Shown here: positions 49,601-62,000 of the stretch, piece by piece | Numbering within the stretch: the stretch's first letter is position 1 | Layout of the letters: every line of letters starts with the position of its first letter | Source of the DNA: Membranipora membranacea | Lineage: Eukaryota > Bryozoa > Gymnolaemata > Cheilostomatida > Membraniporidae | Direction: 5' to 3' | NCBI GenBank assembly: GCA_914767715.1 | Contig: OU612068.1 | Coordinates: forward strand, 15,562,001-15,626,000 | DNA length: 64,000 nt | The notes under the pieces: generated by a model | Databases searched by the model: none | What the model saw: the letters and a program-made list of their open reading frames with translations, nothing else | What the model was told of the DNA's origin: nothing | Position numbers and translations under genes: made by a program

Positions 49601-50677
49601 AAATTAAATCAAGCAAGGTAAACATTCAAAATGCTGAAATACTAAGCTACTTGTTTTAAGCCGATCAAAATCATTCACAAAAACAAAACAACTCCAGCCT
49701 GACTGGTTTTGGCGTATTGTTTGTGATATTATTTACATATATGCACTCGGCAGCCTGTTTAAATAAGTCAGGCAGCGCTTAGAAAAGCCGACACAATACA
49801 TGAATCATATCTACAAGTCTTCTATAGCTGCCAGAGATCAAGCCCAGGATAAGTTCCACTATTTTATGTATGGATTTATGTGTGACACAGAGTTCATAAC
49901 TGTTCAAGTTGGCTGGCAGTTGAAATTGTGTACAAAAGCCTTGTGGTAATAAGAAGGCCGTGTAAACTGGAGATTTTTCCCACCACATTTTTCTGTTTAA
50001 TGCACATCTCAGGGTTTTTAGCACTTCAGCGCAACTTCTGTTGCTCTCACTTTAACACTGGCCTCAACAGTTACGGTATTTAATACAGTTGCTGCCTCTC
50101 AAGGGGGGGCAACCTGCATACAGTATTGTAAAGTCTGAGCTCCCCAGACTCTTGGCCCATGGGAGGAATTGAATTGAACTTTTTTGTATCTGGTCAGCTT
50201 GATAAATAAATCATGAATTACACTATTTATCCTTCTCTTCTCATCAGGTTGTGAATGTTATCATACAAGTTTGTAAAACATGAGCAATCTCACTCAACTA
50301 TGTATGCTTATGGAAGCATTCAGGACCCTATCGATTCTTTACTTTAAAACAAACAGAATTTGATAAAGCAGCGTGGCTACTAAGTAGGTGAAAATGGATA
50401 TGGAAACAGATTTGATAAATCAACTAAACATGATGAACTAAGCATTTAATATGTCAGCTTACATTTCATCTTCATGCATCTGGTACCCTCAACATAGTTC
50501 ACAAAAACGGAGAATTTAAAACTCCCAAGGAGATCGCTTTTTAACAAGGTTCCAGAACAAACCATCTCCTGTTAAAAAGAAATGTATCAAGGAAACCCAC
50601 CTGAGTCCACTGTCTGAATCGAGCGTGTTCATCAGATTGTGTAGAGACTGTGAGTTTTGTTTCTGTGAGGCTGCCAT
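33193..50677 (-). CDS. Long coiled-coil protein, about 1946 aa, 31 exons, C-terminal SxIP motif
   Basis: Thirty-one exons give one phase-consistent frame from ATG at 50677 to TGA at 33193. Residues 1-190 are Ser/Thr/Pro-rich and disordered (STPTRMAAGGAYGE). Residues about 190-1390 are an almost continuous heptad coiled coil. The rest is disordered and acidic (EVDSDDDVEEEDADEEQE near 34804-35857), ending in a Pro/Ser/Arg-rich tail with GSPSRIPKFG (SRIP at residues 1919-1922). Exons after the start: 49362-49229, 49028-48803, 48211-48076, 47727-47546, 47211-47067, 46278-46153, 46053-45928, 45734-45567, 45301-45176, 44983-44816, 44469-44332, 44158-43997, 43434-43355, 43150-42968, 42774-42705, 42521-42348, 42152-42138, 41656-41357, 40721-40617, 40453-40217, 39291-39152, 38958-38736, 38125-37956, 37455-37363, 37189-36964, 36652-36575, 36223-36059, 35857-34804, 34640-34308, 33473-33193. 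Length and shape resemble rootletin/CEP250-type centrosome or cilium proteins, but no family domain is recognised. SxIP motifs bind EB1 at microtubule ends, so a microtubule link is inferred. Confidence 0.85.
34643..34671. repeat. (TA)n microsatellite in coiled-coil gene intron
   Basis: About 13 uninterrupted TA dinucleotides lie directly beside the acceptor of the exon starting at 34640. The acceptor therefore has a TA-rich tract in place of a normal polypyrimidine tract. Confidence 0.85.
38404..38444. repeat. Perfect 41-bp palindrome (20-bp arms) in an intron
   Basis: AACATAATTATTTTGTTATA, then a single T, then its exact reverse complement. It is wholly AT-rich and non-coding, between the exons at 38125 and 38736. 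Confidence 0.9.
40945..41115. repeat. Alternating purine-pyrimidine repeat (ATGCATGTATGCACGTAAGC type)
   Basis: About 170 bp of irregular units built from GCATGTATGCA, GCACATAAG and GCACGTATG lie in an intron of the coiled-coil gene. CA/TG and CG/TA steps alternate, which favours Z-DNA. The open frame on the minus strand (Cys/Ile/His/Tyr repeats) is a by-product of the repeat. Confidence 0.8.
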
Positions 50678-51631
50678 GCTGCCATCAAACCTGAATAAAT
50701 ACAAGGCCAAATAAAGAATTACAACATTTAATGATGAGGCATCCCAGAGTGACCCATCTGGTTTGCAGTTGGCGTACCAAGGGCTTTGTCAGAGCTAGTA
50801 GACAAACCAGATCATGGAGTATTACACATAACCCGGGGAGCCTGCAGTTTATCAACAGGCCCCTTATCCACCATAGGTCAATTTTACTGAACCCTGAACA
50901 GCAGTCAGTCAGTCACATATCAATGAGAAAAATCCCTGTTACAGCATCGAGACAAGAGTGAATGTAGCGCTCTAGCAAAATATGAGAAGAAAAAAAAACA
51001 TACCATTTAACCCTAGACGGTGACCTGCATCCAAAAGTAGCAAAACTCTCCATTGGATTAGAACATATTATAGTAATTTATTTTAGCTTGTATCCTGTCC
51101 CCACTTTACAACGACATGTTGACTTCAAGAATACTCGATGCAATTTCATCAAAACCCTGTCTACAAGCTGTTGTTTTATTTGCAGTCAGCTGAATGTGTG
51201 AGTTTTACAATTGACCCATTGAGGAGGTTTCAAGTTTCTGCTAAAGCCAAGCTTTCAGAATTTCTTTATGTATGTGCATTCCAATACAACCAGAGCAACA
51301 AAACATCAGCATCCCTATAAAACTCTGCTAGTGATATATAACGGCCACATATGAGGCATCTAGAGCTGAGCAACACCAAAACACCTTATCACTGTCTGGC
51401 ATTTAACCAAATTTATCATTATAGGGTAAAGTGTGTAATTTAAAACCAAACCTTGCCATAGTAAGGCGGAGGAGTTATATTCTTAATCAGGCCCGGACTG
51501 ACTCACTCAGGGTGTTTCATCTATTAACTGTTAGGTTATACCACAGAAATTTAATGACAATATGTATATGAGACTTATAACAGTTATACATAGCAGGCAC
51601 AATGTTGTAGTTACATCGTACATATACATAC

Positions 51632-52100
51632 CGATGCAGACTTGATGCAGAGAAGGACACTAAAGCTGAAGTCTAGCAGATAGCAACACTCCTTCTCCTA
51701 GTTGTCATCCTGCTAATTTACTAGTGTGCAGCTAAAAGAAAACAAGTTAAATGCTCAACTCGCAGACTAATCATTATAAATACACTCCGATAGGAACTAA
51801 TAACAATTCAAATCAATATAAATTCAGCAGCATGGAATGTATCACAATTGAAATAAGTTTTGTAGGCTCAATCAATATACAGGTACAAAGCTCAGGTGTA
51901 ATGCTAGTTGTTACAGGTAACAAAGCTAAAGTAACAATGTAACGTAATGTAATCTATAACTGATTAAACAAACTCGCTGCTAAAATTAAATTTGACATCA
52001 TTTAAATTATATACTCACCTCAAGTCATGGGAAGTGAGATACAAACTTTGCTTCAGTAGCCAAATTAATTCTGATCCATATCACAGAAGTAGACGATGAG
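51632..52100 (-). other. Predicted 5'UTR exons of the coiled-coil gene
   Basis: A minus-strand block 51731-51632 has an acceptor (TTTTAG) and a GTATGT donor. A GTGAGT donor at 52018 could end the first exon (from about 52100). The first coding exon begins at 50690 after ATTCAG, 13 bases before the ATG. These exons have no open frame into the CDS, so they are called as untranslated. The 5' limit is a guess. Confidence 0.4.
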
Positions 52101-53082
52101 GTGTGTTTAGATTAACACCACCTACACTGGGGGTCAAGCTGCCCTACCCAACCCTACATATAGTATAGGCTCCTCAACCGCCTCTTGAAACAGATAGCAC
52201 TCGGTAACAGCTGGCAGGGGTATAGAGTCATGAAGGCTAAAATGTGTTACGCCATAAGCGTCAAAAAGCTTCAGTATCAACGCCTGAAGAGTTCATGGTC
52301 ATAGAGGAAAAGAATTAAGTAAGAGATTTTTAAGTGAATCGATCAGAGAGGGAGAGGAAAATTATTGATATGATAATATCATTATTGATATAATACACTT
52401 ATATATAATGTACTCTGCTTATAGCGTAATAAAAATTCCATCATGGATGTATAATAAAATAATGACATTTACAAAAATAAACCTGGAATAAATATTAGCT
52501 AGCACAATAAAAATGGCAGTTATACTAGTAAGCCTTCCATAGTTTGACTAGAATGTTGGGATATTCGAAAAACAATTTGCCAAATAACCACAATCTTTTT
52601 TGCATGCCTCAGCGAATTGATCATGTCAAACGCCTCCCATTTACAGATAAAACTTCCATATTTTGAAGGAAAACAGACCAATTTATACACACAGCCATAT
52701 ATAATATGATATCATGTATGAATATTATATAAGGTTATGACATGTAAAGGCTAGATATGAAGTACATCTGAATGAAATTTTTCTTGCCAGTTAAGCATAA
52801 TTGAGATCTTATCTATATACCAAAAATATGATCACTTAGGATTACTGAAGGTACCAGCTGCAATGAGTTGTGTCCTTCCGAAAAAATGGAAAACAACTGC
52901 TTCTTTTTTCAGTGCCTCATACTTCACAATGGATACAGAGAAGGATCCATTCCGAGCAGAGAGGTATCAACGCATCATAATGATTGACTCCTGTCAGCAA
53001 CATATTTTCCTTAATAAACATGAGGTTGGACGGTGAAACCTCCATCAGCAATCCTTATATAGGTAATGATAAGTCAATTCAT

Positions 53083-56000
53083 CTATCTCAGTGTAGATCG
53101 TTTTGGCCGATCAAACATGTCAAAATCCGAGTCAGTTTCCTCATCCTTATAGTCCCTGCTGAGAAGTGCTGTTTTACTATTGAAGGCATACCCTGGTTCC
53201 TCCTCGTCATAGTCCTTGAGTGAGTGGAAGCCGTTACCTTTGAAGAGACGATTAGCTCGCTCCTTATAACAGCAGCAGCAGAGCAGCACAGCAGAGAGCA
53301 CAAGTAACACTACCGCTGCAACTGTAAAAATATTAACAATCTTATAATTATGAGACAACCATGAAGGGATAACTTACATTGCATTAAATCCAAGTCTTCA
53401 CCCAGTTGAGAAAATTCAATTGCACATGATTTTAGGTGAATAATAGCATAAGACATAATGTTATCAATCTGTGGTAATATATGTAAAATAACAGCCATTT
53501 AACAACACGATAAACGTCCCAAGCTTTACAGATAGATGATATCAGACACCCCAAATCCTGACACTAGACTAGTAATAGTGGTAGATGAACCCAACTGAAT
53601 TCTCATCCCGATACATGCGAGATCCACTTCATGCACGGCATAATACAGATAATAATTTCAGTGGAAATAAAAAACAAAATCTTCTCTATTTAGAAAGTTG
53701 ACTAGATTGAGTGCTCACGATATTTTGTTGGGAGGGAGGGAGCTCGTGAACGGTATCCCCAATAAAACATCCTGGGTACTCAAGCTTAGTAAAGACATAC
53801 ATAAACTGAATAGACAACTAGCAACTAAAGTAGGGAATGTGTGAGCCGACATTAATTGGCTGGAAATCGCGCTGCTAAATTAGGGGTGTCCTTTCTGTAA
53901 TAAACATACGGAAATGCTAAGGGTGAAGCGACAAAAATACAGCCACTGCAATATGAACATGGACAGTTTTGTATTAAACCTAAATAGTTGAGTGAATTGA
54001 GCTTACATTGAATATCATAACAGGATATGGCATCCGTCCAGTTGAAAAGTAAGGAAAAAACAAAGCAATGTTCAATATTATCTGTGATGCATAAATTGCA
54101 AGTTGACATGTTCCAGGAGTACATCATGCAACCCTTGACCTCTTAAAGCTGACAGCATACCTAATGTTTAATTGACTGCAAATCCCAAAAAGATGTTATA
54201 GATTTATGTTGCTTCCTATTGCTCTGATACTTTGTATGGACTATAGCATGCGTAGGTATGCTTCCAGCTTAAAAAAGATCTGCTTGTCTACAGGTTGCTT
54301 TACCTGATAAAATATCTATGAGAACACCTGAAGTATGAACTTCAATATACCGTATTTTTTATAAAACCCCCTCTTTCCTTCAACATAAATTTAATATCAG
54401 GGAATTGTGTTATTGAGCCCCATGTGAGCTATAATAATTTCACCTGAAACTCAACCCTTTACTTTGTTCTAAATATGAAATTTTACGAAGCCAGCCAGTG
54501 ATGTGAGGTTAAAGGATTGCAAGAAGACATGTTATGTGATGATAACATGAAGGGAAGCACAAAACATCAAAAAACTGCTGAGAGATAGGTAAATTCTGGT
54601 CATTTCAAATATCTAACTAATATACTTCAATTTCAGAGTTGTCACCTCATGGCTTAGGTATAAATTTCAATGAACATAAATTTCCGAGACCTATCAAGAG
54701 TTTGAACAAATTCAGCATTATTACGTGTAAATCCACATGATGAAAGGGATCATATGGGATCTTACCTGTTCCAGCTATAAAAGTCTTTTTTCTCATACCA
54801 AGTATCTGGTCTCTCGGTATTATAACATTAGCCACAGTGTGCTCTTGAGTTCCAACAGTGACAGTCTAAAATGATAAGTATGTATCACATGTATAAGTGA
54901 CAGCGGGTGGATTTTAGGCTCAAGTCAGGTCATAACATTAATTTGTACAAAAAAAGCAATCGGTTATCTATGCCAGTGTCAATGCTGATGCCGTGTGACT
55001 ACCTCTCTATACCGAATAAGAGTACTTAGTGAGTAATGTGCACTGTAAATATTTCAATTAATATGTATAATAACAATGTCAATTTAAAAGAATAGTATCC
55101 AGTTAATAAAATTCTTTAAAAGTTATTTAGGGGCAAACTGATTTGTGTAGGCGGAAATGATATCAAATATTTAGAGCAACATAAGATTCTATTTTATGAA
55201 TTTCAATCTCAATCTCCCACCTTTTTCATAGCATCAAATCCAGGTGCCTCCACAGTGAGCTCATAAGTACCAGGAAGTGATATGGTGTAAAACACTCCGT
55301 TCTCATTGGTCTTTTGTACCATTTTCATGCCGTGTATGGTAATAATAGCGTTAGATATCGGAGAGTGAGCATCATCTGTCACTCGCAACTCAATACCTAT
55401 ATGTACCTGAAAATACGCAATTATGTTGATGGGTATCACGATTGCAATGGCATGATTAGTTTTAGATATGTAAAATTTTAAACATCCCGTGCACATCAAC
55501 AGGCGAACATGATGTACACTAGCGCAATAAAAATTGAGCAAAAAAACCAAGTTATAAGAAATAAACTGATGGAAAGTTGTTATCAGAGAAATACAAGATA
55601 AACAGGATTACTACTTCAAGGAGAGGTATACACCCGATTACTACTTCAACAATAGTTTCATTGTCTTTGTGTTTGACAAACAATTCAGTTACTCTTCATG
55701 CAAAACAACAGCAGAGACATGAAGTTATAGTAATCCAACGCAATGTTCGACAATAAGGCACATCGGGTAACCCAATACATGAAAGCAATAGTCATTGCTA
55801 CAACTCTGGTTGGTGGCCCGGATCATTGTTTTCACTTCCTTCTCATATACATGAAAAGGTAAAGCCTTTTGACCTGTGCTTAGCTCCTTACCCTTTCCAT
55901 AACTTTGATGAGGGAGGAGCGATGACTGTTCCACACATCAGCTAAGTTAGCTTCCTCTGGTTTCATACAGCAGCCTGTGTATATAGTAAGAGGCAGAGCT

Positions 56001-59000
56001 CCGGTAGAATCGATAGCGTAGTCATCTATTCCACCATAGTGAGAATTCATCTTTGCGCCGTTCAGCGTATAGTTGTGAGTATCTACAGGAAGAAAAAAAC
56101 GACATCAGGTATGTAATTATTACCTACATATAATAGGTACTTGGTGAAATTTGAACAAATTTCTATGCGTTGTAAGTTGCTCCTCCTCTGGGCAGTGGCA
56201 GCTATCAGTAGGATGGGTGTGAAAGTTGGGACAAGTATGATCTTATTGGAACCTTGGTACTAGTTTTTGTAAACTTGAATTACATCATCTTTTTCACCAT
56301 AATATGGTCCATAAAACCGGAAAGACTTTGGGCCCATTTCGTTTATCTATTAAGAGAAATGTTAAGTTAAGCACACCCCAACACAAAATGATAAGATGGT
56401 GACAAAACCAAACATACAATATACCATCAAGTAGTCTACATTACTGCATACCAAAGTATGTCACATAAATTCCGTTCCCTAGATAGGGATGTGTTACTTG
56501 ATTGGACAGCTGATATCCTAGCACTTTCAACTAACATAGTTTCTATAGTAAGGATTATCTTATATAGGATTATTGTAGAAAAGCATAGTAAAGTGGGCTA
56601 TTCTTATTCAAATTTGACATAAATTCACTCGGGCTCTGAGCTGGTCAGGACGTAAATATGGTTAGAATCTAATCCATTGGACACGTGGATTAAAAACTCA
56701 AAACCAAGTCTGAGATAGCAAACAACCTATGTGATGGCCAAACTCTTATCAATTATCATCATACTTGGTACGGCACAGTCATATTGCCGGGCGTCCTGTT
56801 CGGCAAACTCTTTGAAAGAATCTTGTTCTGTATAGTACGTGGAGAGAGACTCCAGGACTTTATAACGGTGAGCCATATGTCTCCCTGTAAAAGATTATAA
56901 ATAATCCACTTGATAAATACATCCCTTCTACCTTCAGCAAACATTTAAAAACCTGCCAATAGCAACAATAGAATAGTTTTGTTATGCAAGTCCTCTGTGA
57001 TTACTTCAAGAGAAGCGTCTCATCATCAAATATTCCTTCAATCATGTCTATACACTCTGAAGAGTAATTTCAAGTTCTATTGATTCGCATAATATCAGCT
57101 TGAACACACAGACCAAGCTGTTTCACTAAACTCATCTATCGGGACTAAGATCATGTTAGATTTGGTTTACCTGCAGCGCCTGGCGGTGGTGAGTCATAAG
57201 GATAAGTGACTACATCACTTCCTCCTCTCAGATTGAGTAAGAGATGGAACTGATTATCTCTGAGCCATGACATGACAGCCTCTGTCTCTGGCTGCAGCTT
57301 CTTATCAGGTCCTGAGCCTACAGATACGTACAGATTTTAGTGATTTTAGTTACGTAATATGGAATGGAATAAGGCTGATCTCTGGCCTTTACACTAAACT
57401 GATGTGGGTGTTGGAGCGGCCGAGTTGTAAAATCCTCTTGTCCAGCCATATTAATCGTAAACTATAAACATGTAATGCTCAACTCCTGTCCTTCCAATAT
57501 GAGAGTTCTTACTAAATATGTGATGAAAATTCTTTAATGGATACGGATTAAAATCCCATCAACCAAAAATGCATAAGATGGTGAATGTAGAATAGAAGAA
57601 TTACTCACCTGGGAAGTTCTTGTCGATATCTATGTTATGAGCATTGCCATGTCCAGCTACAGATTTGCACCCATCTACTGATTTGGCAGCTCCATCGGGG
57701 TTGAGGAGTGGCAGGATATGTATCTCTGTTCCTTCTATCAACTGTAAATCAAAGACAAGTTAGTGGTGGACTAGGCCTATCTGGAGAACTAAGCTAATAT
57801 ACATTCAAAAGCAGTAGGAGTATGTGAAACATAGTGTCTGACCAGGCATAGCCAGGGTGGTCTGAAACGTAATGTCATTATCACATAGCCAGGGTGGTCT
57901 GAAACGTAATGTCATTATCACATAGCCAGGGCGGTCTGCAATGCAACAAAGTGTCGTGTATAGCCAGGGTGGTCTGATCAACTATTCAAAACAAAATAGC
58001 ATTGATAGCTGGCAGTAGGGATAACAAACCAGAATCACATGAGTAATTGTAAATTTGGGGGCGGCGACAAAACCACTGCACAGTGCTCCATCAGAGGGAG
58101 AGAGACTAGTTTGGAAGTGTACACTTATGTACTCTACTTAATACAGTCTGTTAACAGAAAATGTATATGAGGAAGAGAGCCAACAGGAGGAGTACGTTTG
58201 TTTTTTTTCCAGTTTGAGAATTGTGACAATCCGTGACCAGAGTTACGACCATCACATAGCCTATGAGGGTACAAATGAATGTCCATTGTCCCACAGAGTT
58301 TAACTGTTACAAAAAAGTTGGTATAGGACACATTGCTGCACCATTACCAACATGACTTATGAGAGTAAAGCAAATTAATTATAAGGAGACATACATGGTA
58401 GTTGATTAATTCATAAGTTGACAGAGACTTCAATTAATATCAAGCTGGGTAAAACTGTTGAGAAAATTTGGAACCAAGTAAGCATCATTGGCTGAATGCA
58501 TGGGTTACAATACAGAAACATATCTAGTGATAATATAATGAAGGAGGCAGCAAAACCAGGGAGATTATATATAGCCCGTATTATCTCTGTTCAGTTTAGT
58601 ACATTAAAACACAGTAGGGCATATCAGCTGTAGTTATGTACTTACACTATGGCTCTATAATCGAGTAACAATGAAATAAAATCAACCTCATTTTTGTCAA
58701 GGTACATCAGGCGACATAAATTAAAAATGAATTTTTGGAACAAAATATGGATTTTATGAAGCACAAGTGCATGCCAGGATTCTAGTATAATAGAGCCTGT
58801 GTGTTGTACACAATATTCACTCCCTTCTATAATACTTACTTGATGTAAATCCACATCTTCTGTGTGTCGTTTGATAAGATAGTCAGCAAGATATAAGGCT
58901 ATTTCAGTTGATACGGCCTCATTTCCATGTATACCGCCCACAATTCCTATTTTAGGTTTTGTTCTAGGCTCAGAGGCTCGTTTAGCATGAGAAGCGATCT

Positions 59001-62000
59001 TCAGCACATTGATATTAGCACCATTCACTGACTGTCCAATGCTACAATGTTAAATAATAATTCTTTGTTTTAGAAGTCGCTAATCACTCTTTAGGTTAGA
59101 AATCGGTTTCTGGTTCGAGTGTGTCATTTTTTTTTAAACAGCCTGTGACTATATTGTGAGATTTTTAAGAACTTTGAGAACTCAGAGAAATTGTATAAAC
59201 TGCTCTATTCAAAGGTTGTGAGCAGACAACCGTACCTGTATATTGAAGCAATACTAGTGTCTTGGCTGGTGATATTCTTCAATAGTTGATTCATGTGAGC
59301 TGAATCGTGGTAAGGCATATACTCGGCATTTTTCTTCAGCTCAAGTTTTACTGTAGATGACTGATTAGCAATGATGGTCACTGACTTGGAGAACTCCTCA
59401 TAGCCTGTGAAACAATATAAACAAACCAATGCTAGTAGGGGTTTATGGGAGCGAGGTCCGGCCTATGACTGCTGGTCACATAACCTGTGATATGTGATGA
59501 ATCCAGGATTCATTTAAGTAATATACTGCATGTTTTGTTTCCAATCTCCTCAGCACATAATTATGGTTTATGATTCTGTAAAGTGAACATGAAAAACATC
59601 TGCTAGTTTTAATATTATATAGTCCGTAAAACATATGAATCAATCAGAAAATAGCAGATTCGATAGATTAATTATAACCTATGATCTCAAAAAATGAGCA
59701 TAAATTTATGATTCCTACCGTGGGCTGCCACTTTGATAGTATGATCACCATCAGGCAGAATTCTATACTGATAACCGTCGCTAAAGGTGGGGAAGTCGTC
59801 GAACTCCCCATCAAATCTCAGCACAGCATCGTGTATCGGGCTACTGCTTATATCAACAACCGCAGACCTCACACCTACACACATGCAAGACAGATAACAG
59901 TACAATGAAGCACCATATGATAGAGGGGACAATGCTGTATTTCCTAGAGAAATTGACAAGAACATAATTGCTGGTATTCGCTGTCATTCTATAGCATATC
60001 CAATAAGCATAAAAAGGTTAGTATTCATTGTAGGGTGCTAGTTCTATTTTATGATTTATATTTCACTGGCTATGTATCTAAAAGGAGTCGCATTGATAAC
60101 AGTGGTGGTCCTCTTGGGATCGTTTGATACATACATATAACTAACGAGGTTGATAAAAAGTTACTTCTAGCACCTACTGACTGACCCATTTGGCTTAGAA
60201 CTGCACATTATGATGTTTTGACTTCTGTATCAAACTGTATAATATTATGAGATAGCTCATGATTATTTACCATAACATCATCATTTTATGAATTAACTGC
60301 TTTGAAAGAGCAAATTCAACTTATACAGTTGCTTCACAAACGCTTTTATTGGCAAAGAAGTTATCTTCTCCAAAGTGATCTGATATTCAACCACAGACCT
60401 TGATGGGCCTTGTTGAGGATAGACATAAGAGAATTCAGGTTGTTCTTGTAGATGGAAGGCAGATCTTTACCCTCCGGCTTCTGACAGCAGCTAACATGAG
60501 CTGACATCTGCAAACAATTGTCATCAACAATTTCTCATACAAATCTCTTTGAAAGTGAGTTACTCCAGGTTTCTGATACCAACTTTACACCTGTGCCTGA
60601 TTGCACAAGCAGACATTTGCATGCAAATCATCCAGGCTATCAAGATATCAATAGATAGCAGTGTAGAACAGTTACATGGATATCCGGAAAGATTAGTGCA
60701 TGTGTATATGGGATGTTATGCCTTGGATTCCTGGATGTGATGAACTAATGAAGATACTAAAATCAATGTAAATACTGTTTAATAATGTTTATCAATTTAC
60801 TCTAAGCACAAAGCTACAAAAAGTAACAACTCACTATGAAGGATTTGTGTTTGGAGTACACAGCGTCTAACACAGAATCAGGCTGGAATACCCAGCGTAG
60901 TCCAGCAGTAATCCCATCTGTAAACTCAGGGCCGCCACATCTGGGAGAGCCTTGGGACATTTTAGGATGGGCTGTTGTGTAGGTTCGGGCTAACATCTGG
61001 AATGTAGGCTCAGAGTCGGGGGTCTGCTGTAACACCCTCAATCCCCCCTCTGCTTGCCTGTGATGTTTGTCCCATGGGTATCTAAAATGAAACATTAACA
61101 GGTAAATAGAACAGGTGCTAGTGCCATGTGTACCTGTAGTTATTGATGCTAGGTAGCCAAAATAAGTGTAAATATTTATAATATGATAACGCACAGCACA
61201 GCACAGCTTCACAAACCATCAAAACAGTATTGAGTCCATAACAAAACAAGGGAAAAAGCTCTTCCCTTAATTTATAGAGGCTATTTAAAGCATCCTTTTC
61301 CCCTAAACAATTTACTGCATTGGTTCAAATGTAATCTTTATTTCCTCATAGCCTACAGATAGTATATAATGATTGCGTTGTTGTCTACATGCAGTGCAGG
61401 GCTCATTTAATATGTGATTGCTGGTGATAAAACTAGGACAATATATCACTATAAGATACAGTGAAATTCCTAAATCCAGTCATTCACAGCCGAAGTCACA
61501 TGCTATCAAGTTGTGCTATATTGTAAACTCCTTGGAGGTAATAGAGATAGTAGCTTACTAGGAGAACTTTAAACATGGATGGATCAAACAAACCCCCTGT
61601 GAATCCACAGCATGGTAATGGAGGATATGCAGGTGAGTGGTCATGTGTAGATCATTGACTATTGACATATTCAATGCCGGAGAACTGGTACACTCTATAC
61701 TGATATTCAACAAGTCTAGCTTCAGCCTATTAGTTCCGAATAGCATGATTTAGTTACTAACTACTTATAGGCTACTATCGTATCAGTTTTATTGCCAACA
61801 CAATTGATGATTTGATAGTCGAGCAAGAATCTACTGGCACTTATACTGTCAGCGTCTTTCGATAGCGTGAAGTTAAGATCTCTGCTGTAGGGTACTTTCT
61901 GTTTCTGCAACAGAGTGGTCTCAGCAGGTAAGAAGGCAAGGTTGAAGTATGCGATGAGATGCATGTGATGCCATAAGTCATGCTCATTTTGATGACATCT

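Noticed and set aside
33193-50677. Naming the coiled-coil gene CROCC (rootletin) or CEP250
   Set aside because: Only size and coiled-coil content agree. Coiled coils give misleading similarity, and the disordered acidic tail does not fit.
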